Part shown: positions 1 through 7,870 of the stretch, one piece after another
Numbering within the stretch: the first letter of the stretch is position 1
How the letters are laid out: each line of letters begins with the position of its first letter
From: Lentisphaeria bacterium UBA1784
Lineage (GTDB): Bacteria; Verrucomicrobiota; Lentisphaeria; Victivallales; Victivallaceae
Assembly (NCBI GenBank): GCA_002315455.1
Contig: DCGG01000158.1
Coordinates: forward strand, 1 to 19,593
Length of the DNA stretch: 19,593 nt
Direction: 5' to 3'
Position numbers and translations under genes: made by a program
Notes under the pieces: model-generated
Database searches by the model: none
Seen by the model: the letters and a program-made list of their open reading frames with translations, nothing else
What the model was told of the DNA's origin: nothing

Positions 1-316
1 CGTGGAAGTCCTCCGGGGCGTCCCCTGGCGAAGCGCTGAGCAATCCCACTCCGATCAGCAGATAGACCACGTCCCCCAGATCGGAGGCGGAGCCGATACC
101 CCACTGACGCAGGACCAACTCCCGGACGGCACCGTACTCCCGGCGGGAGTATTCCACTGCGCCTTTCAGCAGTTCCAGAGCGGAGACGTGGCGGCGTTTT
201 TTCAACTTCCCGACCGTGAACTCCACCGCCTGCCCGACAAAGACGTACGCTTCTCCGGAAAACCGGGGATCTTTGGAATACAGCAGATCCAGCTGGGATT
301 CCGGGATCGAATTCAT
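1..316 (-). CDS. Minf_1886 family protein, 3' end beyond window
   Basis: The 105 visible residues begin MNSIPESQLDLLYSKDPRFS and contain EAYVFVGQAVEFTVGKL, the RRHVSALELL segment, and a QWGI...DLGDVVYLLIGVGLL block. I recognise this as the Minf_1886 family, a small uncharacterised family typical of Verrucomicrobia and relatives. No function is established. The ATG at 316 lies two bases after the mlaD stop, and a purine-rich stretch at the end of mlaD can serve as ribosome binding site, so it is probably the last visible gene of the mla operon. The C-terminus runs off the left edge, so completeness cannot be judged. Recognition is from memory of the conserved blocks; the family assignment is fairly safe and the role is unknown. 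Confidence 0.78.
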   Translation of the reverse strand, partial: MNSIPESQLDLLYSKDPRFSGEAYVFVGQAVEFTVGKLKKRRHVSALELLKGAVEYSRREYGAVRELVLRQWGIGSASDLGDVVYLLIGVGLLSASPGDAPEDFH

Positions 317-318
317 CT

Positions 319-1290
319 CTATTTTTCCAGAGCGGCCTGCTTGGGCTGTTTCTTGCCGTTTACCAGCGCGTTGGGATCCGCCGAGAGGTAGTCGGTGAGC
401 ATCTTGAGGGAATCCAGCGTCTGGTTCATCTTGAGCAGAGTGTTGCTGATGTCCGCCTGACCGGCGACCAGCGCATCCGCCGCCTGCCGGAAGGAATTGG
501 TGCTCTCCGGCAGACGCATGTCAGCGATGGTGCTGTTCATGCGGGTCATCAGGTCGCCGAACTGGGTCACGCTGGACTGAATGTCATCCAGCATGTTGTT
601 GAGGCGATCCTCCTTCAGCGCGCGGTTCATGGCGCTGGTGGAGGTCTGCAGGTGCTCCGCCGTTTCCTTGAGGCTGTAGACCATTTCCATCAGCGCAGGA
701 TCGGTGATGAAGTGGTTGATGCCGGCCAGATTGTCGAGGAGACCGCTGGAGATCTGCTCGATGGGGATGCGGGAGATGCGTTCCAGAGAGTTGGTGATAT
801 CCCGGATCACGTCCTTGATCATGGAGGAGACCGACGGGATGTAGAGGCCTTCCCCCTCGACCTCGGGCTCCTCGTATTCGTCGTTGGGGTTCCCGAAGTA
901 GTCGAAGTCGATGAACTTCATGCCGGTGATGCCGGCATATTCCAGACGGCAGCGCATGCCGTTGGCGATCCCCTCCTGCAGCTGTCGTGCACAGCGGGCC
1001 GCGCCGCGGCGGTTGCTGCCGAGGCTCTCCGCATTGACCTCCATTTCCACCAGCACCACCTTCTGCTTCATGAGGATCGTAATGCGGGAGACCGTGCCGA
1101 TGGGCGCGCCCCGGTACTTTACTGCGGCGCCGCGGGTCAGTCCCTGCACGGATTCCGAAAAAACGGTGTACATCGTGACTTTGGGCGTGAAGAAATCCGA
1201 CATCCCGAAGTAATAGACAATCGCCAGCAGGAGCGTCAGACTGGTGACAATGAAAAGTCCGATCTGGAAATTACGTTTTTGCTCACTCAT
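319..1290 (-). CDS. mlaD: MlaD/MCE-domain lipid-transport protein
   Basis: A 323-residue MCE protein, the periplasmic lipid-binding part of an ABC transporter that moves phospholipids or related lipids between the membranes. Residues 10-28 form one hydrophobic anchor (GLFIVTSLTLLLAIVYYFG). The MCE domain spans about 38-132, with GLTRGAAVKYRGAPIGTV at 50-67 and GITGMKFIDFDYF at 120-132. After it comes a long, probably helical tail (about 155-300), as in MCE proteins that form hexameric pores. The start overlaps the end of mlaF by 8 bp, which signals translational coupling. Family membership is clear. The exact lipid substrate, and whether this is true Mla or another MCE system, cannot be read from sequence. 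No mlaC or mlaB lies in the visible part of the cluster. Confidence 0.92.
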   Translation of the reverse strand: MSEQKRNFQIGLFIVTSLTLLLAIVYYFGMSDFFTPKVTMYTVFSESVQGLTRGAAVKYRGAPIGTVSRITILMKQKVVLVEMEVNAESLGSNRRGAARCARQLQEGIANGMRCRLEYAGITGMKFIDFDYFGNPNDEYEEPEVEGEGLYIPSVSSMIKDVIRDITNSLERISRIPIEQISSGLLDNLAGINHFITDPALMEMVYSLKETAEHLQTSTSAMNRALKEDRLNNMLDDIQSSVTQFGDLMTRMNSTIADMRLPESTNSFRQAADALVAGQADISNTLLKMNQTLDSLKMLTDYLSADPNALVNGKKQPKQAALEK

Positions 1291-2089
1291 TTTCGTTATC
1301 CTTCTGCAAAATTTCTGCTTGTTTCGGTGGATTCTGCTCCCGCGTCATACCGCCCCGGCTCAGGAAATTCCGGACCCACGGATTGGGGCTGTTGTGCATC
1401 AGATCCCGAGGGTTGCCGAGGGCGACCATGGTGCGGACGCTGCGGTCCAGCATCACGATCCGGTCCGCGGTGGCGAAGATGCTGTCAAGTTCATGGGAGA
1501 CGACGACGATGGTGGCGCCGGTCTTGTCCCGGATGTCCAGAATGAGCCGGTCCAGATGGGCGGAGGAGAGGGGATCCAGCCCTGCGGAGGGTTCGTCGAA
1601 GAAGAGCAAATTGGGTTCCAGCGCCAGCGCCCGCGCCAGACCGGCGCGCTTCAGCATGCCGCCGGAGAGTTCGGATGGCATCATATCCACGCTGTGGGCC
1701 AGATCCACCAGTTTCAACTTCTCCAGCGCCTTCGCTTTGATCTCCTCGGGGGAGAGGTCGGTGTAAAGTTCCAGCGGCAGGGCCACGTTTTCGCCCACCG
1801 TCATGGAACCGAAAAGCGCACCGCCCTGATAGGTAACGCCGAAGGTCCGCATGATCTGCCGCCGGGCATCCCCCTCCTCGGAAACGATGCTCCGCCCGTT
1901 GATGAGAATATCGCCCTTCAGGGGCGTGTAAAGACCGATGATGTTCTTCAGCAGGGTGCTTTTGCCGCAGCCGGAACCGCCCATGATGAAGAAGACTTCC
2001 CCTTGTTCCACGGAAAAATTCAAGTGCTCCATCAGGATCCGCTTGCCGTATCCGATGGTGACGTCCTGGATGTCAATCGCTCCGACCAT
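1283..2089 (-). CDS. mlaF: MlaF-like ABC transporter ATPase
   Basis: A 268-residue ABC ATPase that powers the MCE lipid transporter from the cytoplasmic face. The ABC set is complete: Walker A GGSGCGKST at 37-45, Q-loop Gln88 in TYQGGALF, signature LSGGM at 141-145, Walker B LLFFDEP at 161-167, and the switch His199 in VVVSHEL. The TYQGGALFGSMTV block and the LSGGM signature with Met match the MlaF/Ttg2A/MKL subgroup. The start lies two bases after the mlaE stop, and the 3' end overlaps mlaD by 8 bp. The order E-F-D is the normal one for this transporter. Function as transporter ATPase is firm. Confidence 0.94.
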   Translation of the reverse strand: MVGAIDIQDVTIGYGKRILMEHLNFSVEQGEVFFIMGGSGCGKSTLLKNIIGLYTPLKGDILINGRSIVSEEGDARRQIMRTFGVTYQGGALFGSMTVGENVALPLELYTDLSPEEIKAKALEKLKLVDLAHSVDMMPSELSGGMLKRAGLARALALEPNLLFFDEPSAGLDPLSSAHLDRLILDIRDKTGATIVVVSHELDSIFATADRIVMLDRSVRTMVALGNPRDLMHNSPNPWVRNFLSRGGMTREQNPPKQAEILQKDNENE

Positions 2090-2091
2090 GA

Positions 2092-2886
2092 TCAGTACCC
2101 GAAAAATGAATAGAAAACCGTGAGGATGGCATCTGCGACCACGACCAGAAAAATCGACAGGACCACTGCTTTCGTGGTTCCCCGTCCGACCCCCTGCGCG
2201 TCTCCGCTGGCGGAGAAGCCGCAGTAACAGCCTGCCAGCGTGATGAGGATCCCGAAGACCATTCCCTTCACGAGTCCGAGAAGGACCGAGACGAAGTCTA
2301 CGACCGTCAGCATCCGTTCCCAGTAGGCGGAGGAGGGGATCCCCATGTGGAACACGCCAACCGCCATGCCTCCGGCGACTCCAGCAGCGTCTCCGAACAC
2401 CGTCAGGAGCGGCATCGCGGCCAGCATGGCGACGAGTTTCGGCAGGACGAGGAAGGCTTCCGGACGAAGGCCGAGGGTCTTGAGCGCGCTGATCTCCTCA
2501 TTGACTTTCATGGTGCCGATCTCCGCGGCGAAGGCGGACCCGGCCCGGCCGGTGGCGATCATGGCGGTCATCAGCGGACCCAGTTCCTTCAGCACCGCCA
2601 GCGCGACCAGATCCACGATGAAGATGTCGGTCCCCATCTTCTGCAGCTGGATGGCGGACTGGAAGCCCAGCACCAACCCCATCAGCAGGCTGATGAGCAG
2701 GACCACGAAGAGACTTTTCACGCCGCAGATGTCGAAGTAGTAGGTGAGGTCCCGCATCCGGAGCCCCCGCTTTTTGAAGAGCGAGGGCATGGCGCAGACC
2801 ACGGCGCCGAGGAACTCCAACGGCTCTTCGGCGGCATTGGACAATGCGCGGAACTTCACGACAAAGATCGTTGAGATCGACTTCAC
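2092..2886 (-). CDS. mlaE: MlaE-family ABC permease
   Basis: A 264-residue inner-membrane permease of the MlaE/YrbE family. The conserved core is visible: VLKELGPLMTAMIATGRAGSA around 99-119, then AEIGTMKVNEEISALKTLGL, and a PKLVAMLAAMPLL helix. Hydrophobic segments at about 58-80, 85-100, 145-170, 190-220 and 240-262 fit five to six membrane helices. The start is GTG at 2886; AGGAAAGG lies about ten bases upstream and supports it. A 59-base gap separates it from the preceding 267-residue membrane protein, the widest spacing in this operon, but no clear promoter or terminator is seen there. Confidence 0.93.
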   Translation of the reverse strand: MKSISTIFVVKFRALSNAAEEPLEFLGAVVCAMPSLFKKRGLRMRDLTYYFDICGVKSLFVVLLISLLMGLVLGFQSAIQLQKMGTDIFIVDLVALAVLKELGPLMTAMIATGRAGSAFAAEIGTMKVNEEISALKTLGLRPEAFLVLPKLVAMLAAMPLLTVFGDAAGVAGGMAVGVFHMGIPSSAYWERMLTVVDFVSVLLGLVKGMVFGILITLAGCYCGFSASGDAQGVGRGTTKAVVLSIFLVVVADAILTVFYSFFGY

Positions 2887-2945
2887 TTCTGATTCACCTT
2901 TCCTATTGGGGAACCTTTCTTGCCGTTATCTGCTTCCCGCCAGGA

Positions 2946-3749
2946 TCAGTAGGGTCTGGCCTGCCGCATCCGCTGGGGTTTTATCTTCAGTTCCTCCAGT
3001 TCCAGCGCGAACCAGATGTCGCCGAAACCGTGGTTACTGAAGTGCTTCACCTTGCCGTTGCGGAGTTTGTCCAGATTTTCCAGCAGGACCGGGTGATCGG
3101 AGTTCTTCGCGGCGGCGGAGAGGGCTTCCCGGGCGGCGTTTTCGTCCCCCTGCTGGAGTTTGATCCAACCATAGACGCAAGCGAGGAAGGCACCGGATTC
3201 GCCTTTGGCTTTCCGGCTTTTTTTTGCGTAGAAGCGATCCAGTCCGGCATCCTGATTGCGGAACATCCGGGTCATCATGATGGCGATGCTCTGCGCATCC
3301 GCCAGAAAGGATTTCTTCAGCAGTTCGTCCACGGTCTTGAACTCCCGGAGCTGAAAGTAGAGTTGGGCCTTCATGGTGTTCACCTGCCTGCAGAGCATGG
3401 GGCTCCACTTGTAGAAGGCGCGGAATCCCTCCACCGCCTTCAAGGCTTCCCGGGCGGCCTCCTGCTGAAACTTCGAAGCCAGCTGCTTGGCACCGGAGAC
3501 GTTCCCGGGCTGACGCTGCTGAAAGAGCGTCAACTGGCGTTCCGCACGGCCCTGCGCCTGCTGCATGATTTGCTGGATCAGCTGCTGTTTCTGCATCACC
3601 TTGCGGCGCAGGATCAAACCGATTACAAGTTGCGTGAGGCACACCAGAACCACTCCGCAGACCACGCCCCAAACGGGACTGTGCAGGTCCTGTCCGATCC
3701 AAGTGCCGACGGTTCCGCCCAGCACCACCGCAATCAAGATGGTCAACAT
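2946..3749 (-). CDS. Unrecognised membrane-anchored helical-repeat protein
   Basis: A 267-residue protein I do not recognise. Residues 2-19 and 27-47 are two hydrophobic helices, followed by a basic RRK and a Gln-rich, probably coiled segment (50-75). The rest is a run of amphipathic helices with TPR-like spacing, for example KAQLYFQLREFKTVDELLKK and ACVYGWIKLQQGDENAAREA. This suggests two N-terminal membrane spans with a cytoplasmic solenoid, possibly a scaffold. ATG at 3749 is preceded by AAGAGGT six bases upstream, inside the end of ffh, and only five bases separate the genes. Its place between ffh and the mla genes hints at a role in envelope biogenesis, but that is only context. Confidence 0.8.
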   Translation of the reverse strand: MLTILIAVVLGGTVGTWIGQDLHSPVWGVVCGVVLVCLTQLVIGLILRRKVMQKQQLIQQIMQQAQGRAERQLTLFQQRQPGNVSGAKQLASKFQQEAAREALKAVEGFRAFYKWSPMLCRQVNTMKAQLYFQLREFKTVDELLKKSFLADAQSIAIMMTRMFRNQDAGLDRFYAKKSRKAKGESGAFLACVYGWIKLQQGDENAAREALSAAAKNSDHPVLLENLDKLRNGKVKHFSNHGFGDIWFALELEELKIKPQRMRQARPY

Positions 3750-3754
3750 GGTCT

Positions 3755-5200
3755 TTACCTCTTGCGTTTCCGTTGTTTCTGGCGCTCTTTGCGGGCGAGT
3801 TTGGCCAGTTTTTTCTTCTTCTCCTGCTCCTTGCGGCTGATCTGCGCCGGGGGAAGCGCAAAGCCGCCTCCGGGAGCCGCCGCCGGCATGGCGCCGGTGG
3901 AGAGCATGCGGCCCAACGGACCGTTCTGTCGCATCATCTTGCGCATGGTCTCGAACTGCTTGACGAGCCCGCTGACCACGTCCACGGGGACGCCGGCGCC
4001 TCTGGCGATGCGTTTCCGGCGGGAGAAATCCACGAGGTCCGGGTTGGAACGCTCTTCTTTGGTCATGGAGAGAATCACCGCCTCGATCCGCTTGAAATGC
4101 CTGGGGTCCATGCCGCTGAGGGCCTGGGAGATCTGGCGTCCGCCGGGAAGGAACCGCAGAATCCCTTCCAGCCCGCCCATCTTGGAGAGCATCTTCAACT
4201 GCGAGAGGAAATCGTTGAAATCGAACTTGTTTTTCTTGAGTTTTTCCTGAAGGGCCTTGGCTTCTGCTTCGTCGATCTCGGCGGCGGCCTTCTCCACGAG
4301 GGAGACCACGTCGCCCATGCCGAGGATGCGTCCGGCCATGCGTTCGGGGAAGAAAGGTTCCAGCGCGTCCATCTTCTCGCCGGAACCGGCGAATTTCACA
4401 GGGACGCCCGTCACCTGCCGGATGGAGAGCGCGGCGCCGCCCCGGGCATCGCCGTCCAGTTTGGTCAGGATCAAACCGGTCAGTTCCAGAGCCTTGTGGA
4501 AGTGTTCCGCCACGGAGACCGCTTCCTGACCGAGGGCGGAGTCCGCCACCAGCAGGATCTCGTCGGGATGGACCGCCTGCCGGATGCGGATCAATTCCTG
4601 CACCATGGTCTCGTCGATCTGCAGCCGTCCGGCGGTATCGAGGATCACCACGTCGTAGTGTTCCTTGCGGGCCTCCTCTACGGCATTGACGGCGATGGCG
4701 GCCACGTTGACGCTGGTGCGTTCCACGTGGACGCTCACTCCGATCTCCTTGCCGATGGCCTCCAGTTGGTCGATGGCGGCGGGTCGGTAAACGTCACCCG
4801 CCACCAGCAGGACCTGCTTGCCTTCCTTGCGGAGGTGCAGCGCCAGTTTTCCGGCGGTGGTGGTCTTTCCGGAACCGTGGAGCCCCACCAGCATGATCAC
4901 GGCGGGTTCGCCATCGGCCTTGAGAGGAGCTGCGTCTCCGCCCAGCAGTTTCACCAGCTGGTCGTGGACGATTTTCACCACTTGCTGACCGGGCGTGACG
5001 CTGGAGAGCACGTCAGTTCCGATACAGTCGGCCTTGACCGATTCGATGAAGCGGGATGCGACATCGACGTTCACGTCCGCCTCCAGCAAAGCCAAACGGA
5101 TTTCGCGCATTGCGTCCGCGATATTGGCTTCGCTCAAGCGGCTTTCTCCTCGAAGTCTTTTGAAGACCGCGTGGAGTTTATCACTCAGCGAATCAAACAT
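3755..5200 (-). CDS. ffh: Signal recognition particle GTPase Ffh
   Basis: The SRP54-type GTPase that binds 4.5S RNA and signal sequences on nascent membrane proteins and delivers ribosomes to FtsY. At 481 residues it has the full NG+M layout. The N domain (1-95) contains ALLEADVNVDV. The G domain has P-loop GLHGSGKT at 106-113 (His where Gln is common), GDVYRPAA at 135-142, DTAGR at 188-192 and TKLDGDARGG at 246-255. The M domain (about 325-440) contains the RNA-binding RRKRIARGAGVPVDVV segment and is followed by a Met-rich stretch. The tail is very basic. A promoter at 5267-5295 precedes it, and AAGGAAAGAG lies about ten bases before the ATG. It appears to head the operon that continues into the mla genes. 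Confidence 0.97.
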   Translation of the reverse strand: MFDSLSDKLHAVFKRLRGESRLSEANIADAMREIRLALLEADVNVDVASRFIESVKADCIGTDVLSSVTPGQQVVKIVHDQLVKLLGGDAAPLKADGEPAVIMLVGLHGSGKTTTAGKLALHLRKEGKQVLLVAGDVYRPAAIDQLEAIGKEIGVSVHVERTSVNVAAIAVNAVEEARKEHYDVVILDTAGRLQIDETMVQELIRIRQAVHPDEILLVADSALGQEAVSVAEHFHKALELTGLILTKLDGDARGGAALSIRQVTGVPVKFAGSGEKMDALEPFFPERMAGRILGMGDVVSLVEKAAAEIDEAEAKALQEKLKKNKFDFNDFLSQLKMLSKMGGLEGILRFLPGGRQISQALSGMDPRHFKRIEAVILSMTKEERSNPDLVDFSRRKRIARGAGVPVDVVSGLVKQFETMRKMMRQNGPLGRMLSTGAMPAAAPGGGFALPPAQISRKEQEKKKKLAKLARKERQKQRKRKR

Positions 5201-5266
5201 TTGTGAGTCTCTTTCCTTGTTTCCTTTTTCTGCATCAGCCCTTTTTTTATAATATACATCGCAGAT

Positions 5267-5295
5267 AATATATCGTTAAGTACCGTCCAGTTCAA
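5267..5295 (-). promoter_or_regulatory. Sigma70-type promoter of the ffh-mla operon
   Basis: On the minus strand TTGAAC (5295-5290) and TATATT (5272-5267) are separated by exactly 17 bases. Transcription would begin near 5260, leaving a leader of about 60 bases before ffh. Its form matches the promoters of the TetR operon and the AraC gene. Confidence 0.72.
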
Positions 5296-5376
5296 GAGGC
5301 GGATGAAAAAAATCCCGGGGAAGAACGTTTTTTTCGCGGGGGGGAGAATTCTTTCCGGGTTTTGAAAAAAAAGAGA

Positions 5377-5405
5377 TTGAAAATCCGGAGGAGACGGGTT
5401 ATATT
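5377..5405 (+). promoter_or_regulatory. Sigma70-type promoter of the tetR-fabH-trhA operon
   Basis: TTGAAA at 5377-5382 and TATATT at 5400-5405 are separated by 17 bases. The start point falls near 5412, downstream of the ATG at 5408, so that codon should not be in the mRNA and the TetR start is the ATG at 5447. Confidence 0.75.
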
Positions 5406-5410
5406 AAATG

Positions 5411-5427
5411 TTAAACAAATGTTTGAA
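5411..5427. promoter_or_regulatory. Possible TetR operator palindrome
   Basis: AAAC-AAAT-GTTT at 5413-5424 is an inverted repeat with a four-base centre, with one further T-A match outside it. It sits over the predicted start point of the TetR gene, where an autoregulatory operator would be expected. The arms are short, so chance is possible. Confidence 0.3.
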
Positions 5428-5446
5428 TTTGCTTTCGGAGGTCTCC

Positions 5447-6118
5447 ATGCCCGGCTACGACACTTCAGAAGTCTCCAAGCACGCCTTCATTCTGGCGGCG
5501 GGGGAACTTTTTGCCGCGCAGGGGGTCAGCGGGACCAGCGTCCGGGCCATCGCCGCCAAGGCCGGCATGAACGTCGCCCTCATCAACTATCACTTCGGCA
5601 ACAAGGACGGCCTCGTGAACGCCGTCATCGACTTCGTGATGGAGAACTACCGCCACTACTCCCCCGATGCCTTCATCAAGGAGCACCCGGAACTGTGGGA
5701 GACGACGCAGGGCCAGCGGGAGATCGTCCTCTACATGGTCAATCAGGCCTACGAGTTCATGCGGCCCGATCCGGAGCATCCGTGGGTTACCACCTTCCTC
5801 ATGCGGTGCGCCGAGACCAACGAGATCGGACACAAGCGGATCCTGGAGGAGATCCTGATCCCCGGCTGCATCCGCTACAGCAAACTCTATGCCCGCATCA
5901 CCGGCAGCACCGACTATCAGAAGGCCCGCTGCTGGGCACTGTCGGTGTTCGCTCCGCCCTTCATTTACGCGGTGAACCCCCGGATCATTGACGACACCTG
6001 CCCCCGGAAACACGCAGGGGATGAATTTTACAATGACCTCAAAGCCCGCTGCATCCGCATCGCGCTGGACAGCCTCGGCCTCGGACAACCCCGGAACGAT
6101 TCCGGAGAAAGGCAATAG
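5447..6118 (+). CDS. TetR/AcrR-family regulator, possibly CecR-like
   Basis: A 223-residue one-component regulator. The N-terminal TetR DNA-binding domain covers about 8-60, and the helix-turn-helix VRAIAAKAGMNVALINYHFG at 32-51 is near consensus, followed by KDGL. The C-terminal ligand domain (about 65-215) has a long helix with FLMRCAETNE and a RCWALSVFAPPFIYAV segment that resembles CecR/DUF1956-type regulators; this subfamily call is tentative. The ATG at 5447 is chosen because GGAGG lies five bases upstream and the predicted transcript starts near 5412; the ATG at 5408 lacks both. The gene is followed after three bases by fabH, so it may sense a lipid-related ligand and control its own operon. 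Confidence 0.9.
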   Translation: MPGYDTSEVSKHAFILAAGELFAAQGVSGTSVRAIAAKAGMNVALINYHFGNKDGLVNAVIDFVMENYRHYSPDAFIKEHPELWETTQGQREIVLYMVNQAYEFMRPDPEHPWVTTFLMRCAETNEIGHKRILEEILIPGCIRYSKLYARITGSTDYQKARCWALSVFAPPFIYAVNPRIIDDTCPRKHAGDEFYNDLKARCIRIALDSLGLGQPRNDSGERQ

Positions 6119-6121
6119 ATC

Positions 6122-7111
6122 ATGGGGATCCGCATCCGCGGAACCGGCCGCTACATTCCGGAAAAAATCCTGACCAACGAGGACCTTACCCGCATGGTGG
6201 ATACCAGCGACGAGTGGATCACCACCCGCACCGGCATCAAGACCCGGCACATCGCCGCGGCGGACGAGTTCACCAGCGACCTCGCGGCCAAGGCGGCGAA
6301 GAGCGCTTTGGATCTGGCGGGGATGGCCCCGCAGACTCTGGACCTCATCATCGTTTCCACCGTGACGCCGGACAAGGTATTCCCCAACACCGCCAGCATC
6401 GTCCAAACCAAGATCGGCGCGGGGAAGTGCGTCTGTTTCGACATCGAGGCCGCCTGCTCCGGATTGCTCTACGCCTTCAACGTGGCCTACGGCATGATGG
6501 CTTCGCCCATCGGCTACAAGCGGGCCCTCATCATCGGCGCCGAGAAACTCTCCTCCATCGTGGATTGGACCGACCGCAGCACCTGCGTCCTCTTCGGCGA
6601 CGGAGCCAGCGCGGTGGTGCTGGAGAACGACGGTCGGTTGGACACTCCGGGCTTCTACGTTGCGGGGAAACTGGCCGCAGACGGCAGCTGCGCCGACATT
6701 TTGCAGATCCCGGCGGGGGGCAGTTCCATGCCGGCCAGCCACGCCACCATCGACGCCCGGATGCACAGCATCCGCATGGGCGGCCCGAAGACCTTCCAAC
6801 TGGCGGTGACCTCCATGACCGGAGCCTGCCGGGAACTTCTGGAGGAGACCGGGATTACTCCGGACCAGATCCGCTGGGCGATCCCCCATCAGGCCAACGC
6901 CCGGATCATTTCCGCAGTCGCCGCACGGCTCAACATTCCCGAGCGGGTCTACGTCAACGTGGACCGCTACGGCAATACCTCTTCGGCTTCCATCGGCATC
7001 TGCCTTGACGAATTGAACCGTTCCGGCCAACTTGCCAGCGGGGATCTCGTGCTGACGGCGGCTTTCGGTGCGGGACTGACCTGGGCCGCCCAGTTGATTC
7101 GCTGGATCTGA
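6122..7111 (+). CDS. fabH: 3-oxoacyl-ACP synthase III (KAS III)
   Basis: Condenses acetyl-CoA (or another short acyl-CoA) with malonyl-ACP to start fatty acid synthesis in the cytoplasm. At 329 residues it has the normal KASIII length. The catalytic triad is in place: Cys112 in EAACSGLLYAF, His256 in PHQANARI and Asn285 in YGNTSSAS. The N-terminus GTGRYIPEKILTNEDL and DEWITTRTGIKTRHIA are typical of FabH. The start lies three bases after the TetR stop, with GGAGAAAGG upstream. It is isolated from other fab genes here, so it may be a second, regulated copy with different chain-start preference; this cannot be decided from the window. Confidence 0.95.
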   Translation: MGIRIRGTGRYIPEKILTNEDLTRMVDTSDEWITTRTGIKTRHIAAADEFTSDLAAKAAKSALDLAGMAPQTLDLIIVSTVTPDKVFPNTASIVQTKIGAGKCVCFDIEAACSGLLYAFNVAYGMMASPIGYKRALIIGAEKLSSIVDWTDRSTCVLFGDGASAVVLENDGRLDTPGFYVAGKLAADGSCADILQIPAGGSSMPASHATIDARMHSIRMGGPKTFQLAVTSMTGACRELLEETGITPDQIRWAIPHQANARIISAVAARLNIPERVYVNVDRYGNTSSASIGICLDELNRSGQLASGDLVLTAAFGAGLTWAAQLIRWI

Positions 7112-7128
7112 CAAAAAGAAAGGCCCCC

Positions 7129-7761
7129 ATGAGCAGTCAGCCCAAACGTTACTCCCCCCTTGAGGAAAAGTTCCACGTCTGGACCCATTTTGCGGGGGTG
7201 CTGTTCACGCCTGCGGCATTGTATCTGCTGTTTCACAGTTCGAATCTGCAGAGCCGCCCGGGGGCCATGGCCGGAGCGGTGATCTACGTGATCTCGCTTC
7301 TGTTGATGTTCGGCTGCTCCTGCATCTACCACCTGATTCGGGAGCCGCAGAAGAAGGCGGTCTGTCGCAGGTTCGACCACTGCGCGATCTACGTCCTGAT
7401 CGCCGGGACCTACACGCCGCTTCTCGCCGGAGGATGGGGCGGTCCCCACAGCCGCATTTACCTTGCCGTCATTTGGGCGGCGGCCATTGCGGGAGTTTTG
7501 CTGAAAGCGGTGTTCGGGTCCCGGTTTCATTGGGTCCACGTGGTGCTGTATCTGCTTCTCGGCTGGGCGCTGTTGTGGTTCTTCCGGCCGATTGTGGAAT
7601 CGGTCAGCCCCGCCGGACTGCGCTGGCTCGCCATCGGCGGCGGAGCCTACACCGGCGGCGTGATCTTCTATCTGCTCAGGGTTCCCGGCTCCCATGCGGT
7701 GTGGCACTTCTTCGTGCTTGCGGGAGCGTTCTGTCAGTTTCTCGGTATCCTCAACCTCTGA
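7129..7761 (+). CDS. trhA: Hemolysin III family (TrhA/PAQR) membrane protein
   Basis: A 210-residue, seven-helix protein of the hemolysin III/YqfA branch of the PAQR superfamily. Conserved metal-site motifs are visible: SCIYH at 64-68, RRFDHCAIYVLIAGTYTP at 80-97 (Asp83, His84), and HAVWH at 189-193. PAQR proteins coordinate zinc with three histidines in a buried site and are linked to membrane lipid homeostasis; the old 'hemolysin' name is not evidence of toxicity. It follows fabH by 17 bases, with AAAGAAAGG as ribosome site, and completes the tetR-fabH-trhA operon. The shared operon fits a membrane-lipid theme. Confidence 0.92.
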   Translation: MSSQPKRYSPLEEKFHVWTHFAGVLFTPAALYLLFHSSNLQSRPGAMAGAVIYVISLLLMFGCSCIYHLIREPQKKAVCRRFDHCAIYVLIAGTYTPLLAGGWGGPHSRIYLAVIWAAAIAGVLLKAVFGSRFHWVHVVLYLLLGWALLWFFRPIVESVSPAGLRWLAIGGGAYTGGVIFYLLRVPGSHAVWHFFVLAGAFCQFLGILNL

Positions 7762-7792
7762 AATTCTTTTCATCCCCCGGCAAGGCGGAGGC

Positions 7793-7847
7793 TGTCTGCA
7801 TATAACGGTCTGCAGACATGCCATCCGGGGCACGGGGGGGACCGTGC
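7793..7847. terminator. Two hairpins between convergent trhA and argH
   Basis: Between the two convergent genes (7762-7870) are a perfect 8-bp inverted repeat TGTCTGCA/TGCAGACA (7793-7800 and 7811-7818, loop 10) and a 6-bp stem GCACGG/CCGTGC (7830-7835 and 7842-7847). Neither is followed by a T-run on either strand, so intrinsic termination is only a guess from position. Confidence 0.3.
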
Positions 7848-7870
7848 AAAGGCGGGGGCACTCTTCTTCG

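Noticed and set aside
2844..5206. Long plus-strand open frames opposite the 267-residue gene and ffh (468 and 477 codons)
   Set aside because: They are antisense shadows of GC-rich coding sequence. The minus strand encodes recognisable Ffh with all GTPase motifs, and the plus frames are rich in His, Gly and Arg without any domain.
5408..5446. Earlier ATG for the TetR gene
   Set aside because: It lies upstream of the predicted transcript start (near 5412) and has no ribosome site, while 5447 has GGAGG five bases before it.
5465..7114. 549-codon minus-strand frame opposite the TetR gene and fabH
   Set aside because: FabH has its full catalytic triad and TetR its helix-turn-helix on the plus strand; the antisense frame has no recognisable motif.
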